Positions 1-9,778 of a stretch of DNA of 34,410 bases are shown here, piece by piece. The position numbers and the translations under genes were made by a program. The DNA lies in NCBI GenBank assembly GCA_028713345.1, contig JAQTOM010000012.1:1291-35700 (forward strand). The letters run 5' to 3'. A model generated the notes under the pieces. The model ran no database searches and was not told the DNA's origin. It saw only the letters and a program-made list of their open reading frames with translations. Position 1 is the first letter of the stretch, and each line of letters begins with the position of its first letter. The DNA comes from Gallionellaceae bacterium (GTDB lineage: Bacteria > Pseudomonadota > Gammaproteobacteria > Burkholderiales > Gallionellaceae).

Positions 1-1
1 T

Positions 2-172
2 CCAATGAAGGGTGGCCAAATGCCTGGGGGCTGCCCGATGGGCGGTGGTTCAGGCAACCCGATGATGAAATGTCCGATGATGGAAATGATGGGAAAACAT
101 GCGGACATGATGCTGCTGATGATGGAGCAAATGATGGAGCATAACGAAGCGGCAATGGCTGCACGGAAGTGA
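2..172 (+). CDS. C-terminal part of a Met-rich (Cys/His-containing) protein, truncated by the window edge
   Basis: Open frame 2 from the window start to TGA at 170-172: PMKGGQMPGGCPMGGGSGNPMMKCPMMEMMGKHADMMLLMMEQMMEHNEAAMAARK. Start codon not seen upstream, so probably partial. Confidence 0.55.
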   Translation, partial: PMKGGQMPGGCPMGGGSGNPMMKCPMMEMMGKHADMMLLMMEQMMEHNEAAMAARK

Positions 173-235
173 TGCGGATGCAGGTTGTATTTGTTGCATG
201 TGGGCACGACGAAGCCACATTTTATTCATAAAGTT

Positions 236-259
236 TTTGCCGGGGGTAACCCCGGCAAA
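236..259. terminator. Perfect 10-bp GC-rich hairpin between convergent genes (terminator-like, no clear U-tract)
   Basis: TTTGCCGGGG-GTAA-CCCCGGCAAA at 236-259. Confidence 0.45.
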
Positions 260-321
260 GTGGCAGGAAGTGGCCCTGTTTGGGGTTCCGGGCTGCCTCC
301 GGCAAAGGCAAATCGCGCCCA

Positions 322-954
322 TCAGGGCGCAACCTGCCCAATTTCCCATTCATCCACCAGCAACTGCAATTCCATCCCCTCGCGTTGCAGGCTCATGCGC
401 AACGGCAGGCTATCCGCTGCCTGTGTCGCATACCTTGTGTAGCGTATCTCCCATCCGTCCTGATGCATCACGCTCACTTGCCCGTTGGCATCACGCTCAA
501 TACTGGCCTCACTCCCTGGCGCAGGCAGCGCCAGCGCCCAGTATTGCAGGCCTTCCAGCGGCAGGTGCCAGCCCAGCGCACGTTGCGTCAATTCTTCGGT
601 ATCCTGCGCGTTGTAGTGCTTGTCCGGCGTATCCAGCACCACACCCCGTACATCGCGGTGGATGCGTGCCATGGTCTGTCCAAACGGGGCCAGCAGCAAT
701 ATCTCATCTTCTGCGGGGCGGTGCGTCCAGCGCACATTTGAGGAGGAACGCTCACCGTCGTGCCTGACGGCAATCCGTCCGTTCAGGGCAAACGCAACGT
801 GTTCCATACGGGCAGGGCGCGCCACTGCTTGCGGTGCGGGCGGCGCAGCCGCACATCCCGCCAGAATAGAAGCAACGATTACCAGCGCCAGATGCGTCAG
901 TCGTAATTGCCGGTGATTCCAATTCGCATTCAAAGCAATCATGTTTCCGTTCAT
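322..954 (-). CDS. lolB: Outer membrane lipoprotein LolB-like
   Basis: Lipoprotein signal (LALVIVASILAGC), LolB-like body (FALNGRIAVRHDGERSSSNVRWTHRPAEDEILLLAPFGQTMARI). Start chosen at an internal Met. Confidence 0.8.
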   Translation of the reverse strand: MNGNMIALNANWNHRQLRLTHLALVIVASILAGCAAAPPAPQAVARPARMEHVAFALNGRIAVRHDGERSSSNVRWTHRPAEDEILLLAPFGQTMARIHRDVRGVVLDTPDKHYNAQDTEELTQRALGWHLPLEGLQYWALALPAPGSEASIERDANGQVSVMHQDGWEIRYTRYATQAADSLPLRMSLQREGMELQLLVDEWEIGQVAP

Positions 955-1082
955 GCCGAGTCTTTCAACTCCGTGTGGCTGCATTCAGGGCGAATGATGA
1001 TGAAGTATTTCAGGGAGAGTGGCCGGTGAAGTCGGAGCATTACAACTATATTTGAATGTGCCTGATATGTGGAACCGGCTGG

Positions 1083-1370
1083 CTAGCCAGTCAGCCTGCG
1101 TTTCACCGCAAGCACCACGCGCCACATCACCCAGCCGCGCCGCAGCCAGCCGAACACGCGCCTGGGGCGTATCAAGGCGGTGAATGCCACTGCCCCGGCC
1201 AGCAGTGCCGGATGGTTCGCAAGGTAACGCGCTATCAGCATACCTTGGTCTGCTGCCGCCAGCGGCTTGCGCCAAGGCGCCAATGCCTGCGCCAACTCGG
1301 TGCGCTGCGTTGCTGCCCTGGCCACCAGCGTGGCACGGCGCTCTGCCAGTTCGATCAGTTTCGCATTCAT
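1083..1370 (-). CDS. YqjK-like small membrane-associated protein
   Basis: 95 aa ORF (RRATLVARAATQRTELAQALAPWRKPLAAADQG) directly following the YqjE-like ORF with a 4-nt overlap. Confidence 0.65.
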   Translation of the reverse strand: MNAKLIELAERRATLVARAATQRTELAQALAPWRKPLAAADQGMLIARYLANHPALLAGAVAFTALIRPRRVFGWLRRGWVMWRVVLAVKRRLTG

Positions 1371-1771
1371 GGGCGTGGAGTCAATTGCTCGCGATCCTTG
1401 GACAATTCCCTGATGCTGGCCGCAAATAACCGGGGTTTGGCCCTGGCCTTGCCGAGCGCGATCCAGCCAGCCAGCAATGCTCCAAGCAGGAACAGGAACG
1501 CCAGGATACCCAATGCCAACAGGCGGTGATCATCCCAGAAAACGACCACCACCCATAGTGTAACCAGCACGATGCAAAGCGCGGCGCAAAACATTGCGGC
1601 CAGCGTCCATAGCAACATGGAGCCTAGCCTTGTCCGCTCCTCTTCAATCTCGATGGAGAACAGCTCCAGCCGCGTCTGGCCCGTGGCAACCAGAGTGGCC
1701 GCCAGCATCCTCAGGGAATTGAACAGCCCGCCGCGTTGGCCTGTGCCGTGATCCTGCGCTTCAGGGGACAT
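1367..1771 (-). CDS. YqjE-like / holin-superfamily III membrane protein
   Basis: Two hydrophobic helices; RLELFSIEIEEERTRLGSMLLW motif typical of the YqjE family; position between YqjD- and YqjK-like ORFs. Confidence 0.75.
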   Translation of the reverse strand: MSPEAQDHGTGQRGGLFNSLRMLAATLVATGQTRLELFSIEIEEERTRLGSMLLWTLAAMFCAALCIVLVTLWVVVVFWDDHRLLALGILAFLFLLGALLAGWIALGKARAKPRLFAASIRELSKDREQLTPRP

Positions 1772-1781
1772 CGGTCCGGGA

Positions 1782-2102
1782 TCAGCGGCGTGAAATCAGG
1801 GCGCCGAGCAGAAGGCCAGCCACTGCTGCAATGCCCACGGCTTTCCATGGGTTTTCATGCACATATTCGTCGGTGGCCTTGGCGGCTATCTTGGTTTTTT
1901 CTACCAGCGCTGCCTGTGCATCTGCGAGCCTTACCCTGGCGACCCGCAGCGATTCCTCGGCTTTTGTGCGCGCTGCCGCAATGCGCTCGCCGGTCTGGCT
2001 GGCGGTTGCCTTAAGCAATTCTTCCGCATCGGTTACGACTACCTTCAAATCTTCCATCAATTTTTCTTTGGAAACGCGTTCCACTGCTTCTGGGGTATTC
2101 AT
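1782..2102 (-). CDS. DUF883 / YqjD-ElaB family protein
   Basis: Amphipathic helix plus C-terminal DEYVHENPWKAVGIAAVAGLLLGALISRR, a hallmark of DUF883. Confidence 0.85.
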   Translation of the reverse strand: MNTPEAVERVSKEKLMEDLKVVVTDAEELLKATASQTGERIAAARTKAEESLRVARVRLADAQAALVEKTKIAAKATDEYVHENPWKAVGIAAVAGLLLGALISRR

Positions 2103-2453
2103 GGCTAAGCTCCTTCTGGGTAAAAATTAATGATACTAAAATGCCAATGGCTACTTCCTGTGGACCAGCTTGTTGCCTTGCCTGCTGATATTATTATTTG
2201 TTACTGTGCTTTTGATGACTCAACCTGAACTGTAGCAGCCGTTCCGGCATTGTGGAGCCTGATTGTAACCGGGAACCTGAACCCTTCCCACTTTGCTTCC
2301 ATCCCTGCCGCACCAGATGGTCAGGGGTGAAATATACCCGTAACTTGTGGCAATTGACACCGCGCATGTTAGCGCAATTACTCGTGCTTGTGAAAAATGG
2401 CGCAATAATTGTCCGGGGAAATGGCATGAACGCCTGCCAATTCAGGCAGACGG

Positions 2454-4196
2454 TCAAGGCATGAATTTCTTCATCACAGCCTGCAGCGCCGTGTTGTCGG
2501 GATATGCTTTCAAAGCGTCGCCCCATATTTTTTTTGCCTGCTCTTTTTCACTATGCATCCACAGCACCTCGCCCAAGTGCGCGGCAATTTCCGGGTCGGG
2601 ATTGGCGCTATAGGCGCGGCGCAGGAATTCCAGGCTCTTGGACAGGTTGCCCAGGCGATAATGTCCCCAACCGACGCTATCGATAATGGCGGCATCATCT
2701 GGAACCATCTGGTTGGCCTTCTCCACCAGGCTCATCCCTTCCTGCAAGCGCTCATTGCGATCCAGCAGGTCGTAGCCCAGCGCGTTATATGCCTGTGCAT
2801 GGTCAGGCTTGACCTGAATCACTTTGCGCATCATTTGCTCAAAAGCATCATGGTCGCCGAGCATGCTTGCCAGCATCGCCGCTTCGTACAAAAGGTCAGG
2901 ATGCGTGGGTAACTTTTCCAGACCTTGCACCAATACCTGGTAGGCTGCTGCGGCCTGTTTCGCATCACGCAGGAACTGCGCCTCAATCAACATCAATTGC
3001 ACGCGCTGCTGGTTGTTCTGCGCGACGGTCTGATGCAAATATTCACGCGCCTCCTCCAGCTTTCCCTCCTTATGGATCAGATAGGCCGCACGCAAACGCG
3101 CGCTATAGACATGCTCGCCGCTCTGCACCTTGCGGTAGTTTTGTAATGCACCTGCATTGTCCTTCTTTGCCTCAAGCAACTGGCCGAGGTAGTAATACAC
3201 TGTGTCCTCGTCTTTCTTGCCCTTGGCAAGCGCCTGCTGCAACTCGCTCTCCGCCCGCTCCAACTCACCCATCTCCAGGGACAGCATTGCCACAGCAAAT
3301 GCCAGATCGGCGTTTTCAGGATGGGCCTTGAGCAGTTGCTGGAATTCGACGCGTGATTCCGCAAATTGTTTTTGCTCCAGCAGAATGCGCGCATAGAGCA
3401 AGCGCGCCTCGTTGGCTTCCGGGAAGGCAGCAAGATATTTCTTCAGCAGCGCCAGTGCCTGTTGCGGCGATTCGCGTTGCAGTAATTGCGCCTCAAGCAG
3501 CGTGGTCACCTCCCACTCGGGGCGCAGGGAACGCGCCTGGCGCGCCTCATCCAGGGCCAGTTCCCGCTTGCCGGCGGCTTGCGCCGCCCGTGCCAGCACC
3601 CAGTGCGCCTCCGCTGATTTGGGATAGGGTTGCGCCAGTTCTTGCAGCAGTTTGAATACGGCATCCTTGTCTGGATGCTGCGCGAGGAGGGGGTAAATCT
3701 GGAGGAATGCATATCCAACCTTGTCCGGGTATGCCGCCAGCAAGCCCTCGATATGCGGACGCGCCTCATCCAGCTTGCCACCGGCTACCAGCATCAGGGA
3801 CAGCATCTGTTTTGCGGGCAGCGAGGCTGGATCCAGTTCCAGCCACAGGCTGAACGCTGCTACTGCCTTATCCATCTCGTGCGCATCGTAGGCCAACTGT
3901 GCGGCACGGCCCGCTATGCGGGGGTCGCGCGTGGAACTGGCCAGATCCAGATAAATCTGCGCCGCCAATTCCGGCATGCCGCGCTGGTTTGCTACTTCAC
4001 CCAGCAAGAATTTGTAGAGCATTGGCCCGGTCAATTCCAGCTTGGGCAATTCCGGTTTGGGCAGTTCCTGTGGTTTTTCCACTCGTTCCACTTGCGGCTC
4101 GGGTTTTGACGCCGGCTCTGCGGTTTTTTGCTGCGGCGCGTGAGCGCAGGCAGCAAGCAGCATGGAAAGGGTAATCGCGCTACGTTTGAGTATCAT
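2454..4196 (-). CDS. Tetratricopeptide repeat lipoprotein
   Basis: 580 aa, lipoprotein-like N-terminus (MLLAACAHAP), many TPR-like helical repeats (e.g. DHAQAYNALGYDLLDRNERLQEGMSLVEKA). Confidence 0.9.
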   Translation of the reverse strand: MILKRSAITLSMLLAACAHAPQQKTAEPASKPEPQVERVEKPQELPKPELPKLELTGPMLYKFLLGEVANQRGMPELAAQIYLDLASSTRDPRIAGRAAQLAYDAHEMDKAVAAFSLWLELDPASLPAKQMLSLMLVAGGKLDEARPHIEGLLAAYPDKVGYAFLQIYPLLAQHPDKDAVFKLLQELAQPYPKSAEAHWVLARAAQAAGKRELALDEARQARSLRPEWEVTTLLEAQLLQRESPQQALALLKKYLAAFPEANEARLLYARILLEQKQFAESRVEFQQLLKAHPENADLAFAVAMLSLEMGELERAESELQQALAKGKKDEDTVYYYLGQLLEAKKDNAGALQNYRKVQSGEHVYSARLRAAYLIHKEGKLEEAREYLHQTVAQNNQQRVQLMLIEAQFLRDAKQAAAAYQVLVQGLEKLPTHPDLLYEAAMLASMLGDHDAFEQMMRKVIQVKPDHAQAYNALGYDLLDRNERLQEGMSLVEKANQMVPDDAAIIDSVGWGHYRLGNLSKSLEFLRRAYSANPDPEIAAHLGEVLWMHSEKEQAKKIWGDALKAYPDNTALQAVMKKFMP

Positions 4197-4363
4197 ATTG
4201 GTATGATTCTATGGGTATGTTCTGGTACAAAGTAGTGTTCGACCTGGATGCCGGTAATTAATTCAACAGCCAAGCCAGGCTTGCTCCAGATACTTTGAGT
4301 TTTTAGAGACGCTCATATTAGGTTATATTGGGTACCTATCACAACCCGCAAACACATTACTAC

Positions 4364-5302
4364 ATGCCTGACGCAGCACCAACAACCCTGTCCGCACGCA
4401 ATCTGAGCCGCCGCTTCGGCCAGCGCGAGGTCATCCACGGCGTGTCGCTGAAACTCAAGCACGGGGAAGTGCTGGGCCTGCTCGGCCATAATGGCGCGGG
4501 CAAGAGTACCACGCTGCAAATGCTTACCGGCGCGTTATTGCCGCATTCCGGGCAGATCGAGATATGCGGTTTCGACCTCGCGCGCCAACCCGGGCAAGCC
4601 AAGGCGCGGATTGGCTTTTTGCCGGAAACGCCGCCGCTGTACCGGGAAATGAGCGTGGACAATTATCTGGCATTCGCCGCCAGATTGCACCTCGTGCCGC
4701 GCGGAAGGATCGCGGGTTCCGTAGCCGAAACCAGGCGCCGCTGCGGCTTGCAGGACAGCGGCAAGAAAATCATCGGCACGCTTTCCAAAGGCTATCAGCA
4801 GCGCGTCGGCATCGCGCAGGCGATCATTCACCAGCCCGAGGTCATCATCCTCGACGAACCCACTGTCGGCCTCGACCCGTCGCAGATCCGCGATATCCGC
4901 ACGCTCATCCGTGAACTCGGCGACGCATACAGCGTGATCCTGTCCACCCATCTGCTGGGCGAAGTGGAAAGTATTTGTGACCGTGTCGAGATCATGCATC
5001 ACGGCCGCATTATCTACGGCGACAGCAGTGCCAAAATGCAGCAGTACGGCCACCAGCCCGGCTTCATCGTCACCTTGCGGGCGCCGCCTGGGCTTTCCGA
5101 GTTGCAAGCCATCGCCGGGGTGCAGCAGGTAGAACAGCTTTCCGCCACGCAATTCCGCATCCTGCACGTGATCGATGCCAACCCCGGCGCCGCGCTGCTC
5201 GCGCTTGCCGCACAGCGCGGCTGGCAGGCGGAGCAACTCGTGCCGCTGCAATCCAGCCTGGAAGACGTGTTTGTAAAAATCACCGAAAGCGAAACAGCAT
5301 GA
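4364..5302 (+). CDS. ABC transporter ATP-binding protein, GldA/NosF-like
   Basis: Walker A GHNGAGKST, signature LSKGYQQRVGIAQA, Walker B VIILDEPTVGLDP. Confidence 0.93.
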   Translation: MPDAAPTTLSARNLSRRFGQREVIHGVSLKLKHGEVLGLLGHNGAGKSTTLQMLTGALLPHSGQIEICGFDLARQPGQAKARIGFLPETPPLYREMSVDNYLAFAARLHLVPRGRIAGSVAETRRRCGLQDSGKKIIGTLSKGYQQRVGIAQAIIHQPEVIILDEPTVGLDPSQIRDIRTLIRELGDAYSVILSTHLLGEVESICDRVEIMHHGRIIYGDSSAKMQQYGHQPGFIVTLRAPPGLSELQAIAGVQQVEQLSATQFRILHVIDANPGAALLALAAQRGWQAEQLVPLQSSLEDVFVKITESETA

Positions 5303-6042
5303 TCTTCACCATAGCCCACAAGGAATTCCGCAGCTTGTTTGCCGCGCCCTCGACCTGGCTGATCCTGGGTATGCTGCAATTTATCTTTGCCTGGTTTTTT
5401 CTCGCGCGCCTGGACGCATTCCTGCAGGTGCAGGCGCAACTGGCGCAGCTTGCCAACGCGCCGGGCGCCACACAAGCCGTAGCGGCTCCGCTGTTCGGTA
5501 CCGTTGCACTGGTCATGATGATGCTGGTGCCGGTGTTCACCATGCGCCTGATTGCCGAGGAACGGCGCAACCAGACCTTGACGCTGCTGATGGCCGCACC
5601 GGTTTCCAGTGTGCAAATCGTATTGGGCAAATTCCTGGGCCTGCTGCTGTTCCTGCTGTTCATCATTGCTGGCTGCCTGTTGATGGTGCTGGCGCTGGCC
5701 GCAGGCACACAGCTGGACATGGGCCTGCTGCTCAGCAATGCGCTGGGGCTGCTGCTGCTCACCGCCGCCTATGCCGCGCTGGGATTGTATATTTCTTCCC
5801 TCACCGCGCAGCCGGTAATTGCCGCCATCGCCGCCCTGGCCGCGCTGTTCGGGCTGTGGCTGACGGAAATCAGCGCGGTGGATAGCGGCAATGCATGGCG
5901 CGCACTCGCACCCACCAGCCATTTCGAGAGCTTTAACCTCGGCCTGCTGAACAGCGGCGACTGGATATTCTTCCTGCTGTTCTGTATCGCCTTCCTGCTG
6001 CTGGCGATACGGCGGCTGCACAATAACCGGATTTACGGCTAA
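5299..6042 (+). CDS. ABC transporter permease, GldF-like
   Basis: Six hydrophobic segments; EERRNQTLTLLMAAPVSSVQIVLGKF motif of ABC-2 permeases; overlaps the ATPase ORF by 4 nt. Confidence 0.9.
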   Translation: MIFTIAHKEFRSLFAAPSTWLILGMLQFIFAWFFLARLDAFLQVQAQLAQLANAPGATQAVAAPLFGTVALVMMMLVPVFTMRLIAEERRNQTLTLLMAAPVSSVQIVLGKFLGLLLFLLFIIAGCLLMVLALAAGTQLDMGLLLSNALGLLLLTAAYAALGLYISSLTAQPVIAAIAALAALFGLWLTEISAVDSGNAWRALAPTSHFESFNLGLLNSGDWIFFLLFCIAFLLLAIRRLHNNRIYG

Positions 6043-6091
6043 CGGTCATGGCAATTGTGTCACTCCTGATAATGAAACTTGCCATGACCGT
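6042..6091. repeat. Perfect 13-bp inverted repeat immediately after the permease stop codon
   Basis: ACGGTCATGGCAA (6042-6054) and TTGCCATGACCGT (6079-6091), 24-nt loop. Confidence 0.85.
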
Positions 6092-6150
6092 CTCCCCCAC
6101 CCCAGCCCTCCCCCGAAGTGAGAGGGGGACAATGTCTCGCTTCGCGAGTT
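6088..6150. repeat. Composite palindromic intergenic repeat (two hairpins)
   Basis: CCGTCTCCCCC...CCCTCCCCCgaagtGAGAGGGGG followed by CTCGCttcGCGAG; same layout as the in-gene copy in ftsY (13833-13900). Confidence 0.65.
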
Positions 6151-6160
6151 TCACGCTAAC

Positions 6161-7507
6161 ATGAAATTCCCGCAGCCCAATCTGTTGCTCAAAAATATCG
6201 CCTTCACCGCGTTGCTGCTTGCGGCGACCGTTACGCTGTACCAGCTTGCCGCACGCCACCCGATGCAATGGGATATGACGCAAAGCGCCAGCAACAGCCT
6301 GCAAGCCAGCAGCGTGGATGTGCTGAAACAACTGCCCGGCGAAATCAAGCTCACGGTATATGTCACGGGGCAGGATGCCAGAATGGGCGATGTGCACAAG
6401 CTGGTCCGCGATTTTGCCGCCCTGTACCGGCGCCACAAGCCCGACATCACGCTTGCCTTCATCGACCCGGTGAAGCAGCCGGAGGAGGCGCGCAAGGTCA
6501 ATATCCAGGTTAACGGCGAGATGCTGGTGGAATACGGCGGGCGGGTCGAGCACATCACCATGCTGAACGAGCAGACGCTTACCAGTGCGCTGTTGCGCCT
6601 TGCACACAACAAAGAACATCTGCTGATGTATCTGGACGGGCACGGTGAGCGGCGGCTGGATGGCATCGCCAACCACGACCTCGGCGAGTTCGGCAAGCGC
6701 CTGCAACAGAACGGCTTCCGCATCAGCCCGCTGAACCTGACGCTGGCGCAGGATGTGCCGTCCAACGCCAGCATGCTGGTCATCACCCAGCCGCAGGCCG
6801 ACCTGCTGCCGGGCGAACTGGACAAGCTGCTGCGTTATATCGCAGGCGGCGGCAACCTGCTGTGGTTGATAGACGCCGAGCCGCTGCATGGGTTGGAACG
6901 GCTGTCCGAAAAACTGGGGCTGCTGCTCACCCCAGGCACCGTGTTTGACCCCGCAGCGGAAGAAATGCGCGCCCCGGCGAATTGGGCGCTGGGTGCGGGT
7001 TATCCGCCGCACCCCATCACGCAAAATTTCAACCTGATCACCGCCTTTCCGTCTGCGCGCACCATCGGCTGGGAAGAAAGCGGGGAATGGCGCCACACGC
7101 CGCTGGTGGAAGCCGCACCGCGCGGCTGGGTGAGCAGCCGCGCGCAGCAGCAAGGCAAGCTACCGCGCTTCGACAAGAACCGCGACGTAGCCGGCCCGGT
7201 GACCATCGCACTCGCCCTGCAACGCAACATAAACGACCGCGACCAGCGCATCGTGGTGGCTGGCAGCGGCTCGTTTCTCGCCAATGCCTACTCCGGCAAT
7301 GGCGGCAATCTCGATCTCGGTATCAACATGGTGAACTGGCTGAGCAACGAAGATAAACTCATCGCCATCCAGCCGCGCGCGGTAAAAGACGGCGCGATCA
7401 CCTTGAGCAAAACCCAGCTAACCCTCATCGGCGGTGGTTTTCTGCTTGCCCTGCCCGCGTTGCTGATGCTGGTGGGCGGAGTGTTGTGGCGGCGCAGAAG
7501 GGGCTAG
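6161..7507 (+). CDS. GldG-like ABC-type transport system auxiliary protein
   Basis: 448 aa, N- and C-terminal TM segments, GldG-like periplasmic domain ([38 protein letters not shown]). Confidence 0.85.
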   Translation: MKFPQPNLLLKNIAFTALLLAATVTLYQLAARHPMQWDMTQSASNSLQASSVDVLKQLPGEIKLTVYVTGQDARMGDVHKLVRDFAALYRRHKPDITLAFIDPVKQPEEARKVNIQVNGEMLVEYGGRVEHITMLNEQTLTSALLRLAHNKEHLLMYLDGHGERRLDGIANHDLGEFGKRLQQNGFRISPLNLTLAQDVPSNASMLVITQPQADLLPGELDKLLRYIAGGGNLLWLIDAEPLHGLERLSEKLGLLLTPGTVFDPAAEEMRAPANWALGAGYPPHPITQNFNLITAFPSARTIGWEESGEWRHTPLVEAAPRGWVSSRAQQQGKLPRFDKNRDVAGPVTIALALQRNINDRDQRIVVAGSGSFLANAYSGNGGNLDLGINMVNWLSNEDKLIAIQPRAVKDGAITLSKTQLTLIGGGFLLALPALLMLVGGVLWRRRRG

Positions 7508-7508
7508 C

Positions 7509-8324
7509 ATGCCCGAACTCCCCGAAGTCGAAACCACCCTGCGCGGGCTTGAGCCGCATCTGGCCGGGCAGCGCATCACTGGCGTAACGATCCGCCATCC
7601 GCAGCTGCGCTGGCCCATTCCCAGGAACCTGCCCGAACTATTGCGCGGACAAACCATTCGCTCCATGCACCGCCGTGCCAAATACCTGCTCATCGAATTC
7701 GACCACGGCACGCTGATACTGCACCTCGGCATGTCCGGCAGCCTGCGCATCCTGCATGCCGGCACGGCACCGGAAGCGCACGACCACTTCGACCTGCTAT
7801 TCGCAAACGGCCTGCTGATGCGGCTGCGCGACCCGCGCCGTTTCGGCGCGGTGCTGTGGCATGATGGCGATGTCTCGCAACACCCGCTGCTGAAAAAGCT
7901 CGGCCCGGAGCCGCTGCAAGAAGATTTTGACGCTGAGCATCTCTACCAGGCCACGCGCAAGCGTAGTGCTGCGATAAAACTCGTCATCATGGACAGCCGT
8001 GTGGTGGCGGGCGTGGGCAACATCTACGCCAACGAGGCATTGTTCCGTGCCGGCATCCGCCCGCAACTGGCGGCAAGCAAATTAAGCAAGCCGCGTTGTG
8101 CGCGGCTGGTACAAACTATCCGCGAGACATTGCGCGAGGCGATCAATCTCGGCGGCAGTAGTCTGCGCGACTTCGTGGGCAGCGATGGCAACCCCGGTTA
8201 TTTCCAGCAGCATTATTGGGTGTATGGACGGGCAGGGGAGTCGTGCAAAAAATGCGGTACACTGATCAAGCAGGCGCGGCAGGGGCAGAGATCGAGTTTT
8301 TATTGCCCGACATGCCAGAAATAA
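7509..8324 (+). CDS. mutM: Formamidopyrimidine-DNA glycosylase
   Basis: N-terminal [29 protein letters not shown]; zinc finger [25 protein letters not shown]. Confidence 0.98.
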   Translation: MPELPEVETTLRGLEPHLAGQRITGVTIRHPQLRWPIPRNLPELLRGQTIRSMHRRAKYLLIEFDHGTLILHLGMSGSLRILHAGTAPEAHDHFDLLFANGLLMRLRDPRRFGAVLWHDGDVSQHPLLKKLGPEPLQEDFDAEHLYQATRKRSAAIKLVIMDSRVVAGVGNIYANEALFRAGIRPQLAASKLSKPRCARLVQTIRETLREAINLGGSSLRDFVGSDGNPGYFQQHYWVYGRAGESCKKCGTLIKQARQGQRSSFYCPTCQK

Positions 8325-8397
8325 ATACCGCCAATTTCTCCTTGCTCCACAAACCGAACAAGACCAGCGACGGGATATTGCAATCGAAACCATGCTG

Positions 8398-8447
8398 ATG
8401 GCGCCCGCCAACCCTGCACATCAATAAGTAGTGTTGGCGGGTGCCAT
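8398..8447. repeat. Long hairpin in mutM-ferredoxin intergenic region
   Basis: ATGGCGCCCGCCAAC (8398-8412) against GTTGGCGGGTGCCAT (8433-8447), one G-U type mismatch, 20-nt loop. Confidence 0.8.
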
Positions 8448-8744
8448 ATCGTGGAATTGAAGCGTGCCAATAACCGGACGCAACGCAATGCCACTCTGCC
8501 GGTACATCACATCATGTGGAGATGTTGACGTTTCCGGTAAATTGGCCGCGACAACCCTGGCAGGCAGCGCGTAGAGCAGCGCCAACTCAGCCAAGGCAAA
8601 CCAGGCCAACGATAAACCAGAAACCGATTCATGACGTTTTGCCTTTATGCCTTGGCATATTCAATCAGCAACCCCAAGCTCCTGGTTGTGCCAGGTATTT
8701 CTGTTACTGGGGTGATCATTGTTACTGCTGGTGATGCGCCGGTA

Positions 8745-9005
<261 letters not shown>

Positions 9006-9040
9006 CTAAAAATAGATCAAGTTAATTTACTCTCCATCAA

Positions 9041-9281
9041 TCATGCCGCCATCATCAGGCGCTCATGCTTGGCTTGTAGCCGCTCCCTGCTTTGGGTCGT
9101 GCAGTATGCAATCTACCGGGCAGATATCCACACCTTGCGGCTCATCAAAGTGTCCCACACATTCGGTACACTTGTCATGATCGATTACAAAAATATACCG
9201 GCCTTGCGAAATGGCCTCGTTCGGGCCTTTCCATACGCGTACGGCACAGTTAACACAATCGTTTGTAATTATTAGTGCTAC
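9041..9281 (-). pseudogene. Decayed tandem copy of the neighbouring ferredoxin
   Basis: Conceptual minus-strand reading [64 protein letters not shown]..., start codon is GTA, several ligand Cys replaced, frameshift before ...LQAKHERLMMAA*. Confidence 0.85.
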
Positions 9282-9304
9282 GCTCCCCTTTCCAGTAAGT
9301 AAAG

Positions 9305-9775
9305 TTAATTTTTTTCAACCAATCTGGCCGCCACCAAGGGTGCGACAAACTTGCTCACGTCGCCGCCGAAGCGCGCGATCTCACGCACCATGCTGGCGGA
9401 AATAAACATGTATTGCTCGGCCGGCGTCAAAAATATGGTTTCGACATCGGGATGCAGGCTGCGGTTCATCCCGGCCATCTGGAATTCATATTCAAAATCC
9501 GACACCGCGCGCAAACCACGCAATATTACGCGCGCATTCTGCGCGCGCACGTAATTCATCAACAGCCCATCGAAACCCTCCACGCGCACATTGGAAGAAC
9601 CCGCAAAGATTTCGCGCGCCATATCCACACGCTCGCCCACGGTAAACATGGTCGCCATACGGCTCGCTGCCACCGCTACCACCACCTCGTCAAACAGCCC
9701 GGCGGCACGGCGCACCACATCCTCATGCCCGCGTGTGATCGGATCGAATGTTCCCGGATAAATTACCCTGACCAT
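9305..9775 (-). CDS. coaD: Pantetheine-phosphate adenylyltransferase
   Basis: [41 protein letters not shown]. Confidence 0.97.
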   Translation of the reverse strand: MVRVIYPGTFDPITRGHEDVVRRAAGLFDEVVVAVAASRMATMFTVGERVDMAREIFAGSSNVRVEGFDGLLMNYVRAQNARVILRGLRAVSDFEYEFQMAGMNRSLHPDVETIFLTPAEQYMFISASMVREIARFGGDVSKFVAPLVAARLVEKN

Positions 9776-9778
9776 ATT

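Noticed and set aside
50-349. His-rich 99-aa minus-strand ORF
   Set aside because: His runs are the reverse complement of ATG-rich Met codons of the overlapping plus-strand ORF; reads through the intergenic hairpin.
2194-2526. Small ORFs in the gap between the DUF883 and TPR genes
   Set aside because: Mutually overlapping, no RBS or domain; no tRNA fold or repeat recognised in the gap either.
5014-6021. 335-aa Gln-rich minus-strand ORF
   Set aside because: Antisense shadow of the ABC ATPase/permease genes; Gln runs come from CTG Leu codons on the coding strand.
5933-7153. 406-aa minus-strand ORF
   Set aside because: Antisense to the GldG-like gene; no recognisable domain, composition typical of a reverse-complement frame.
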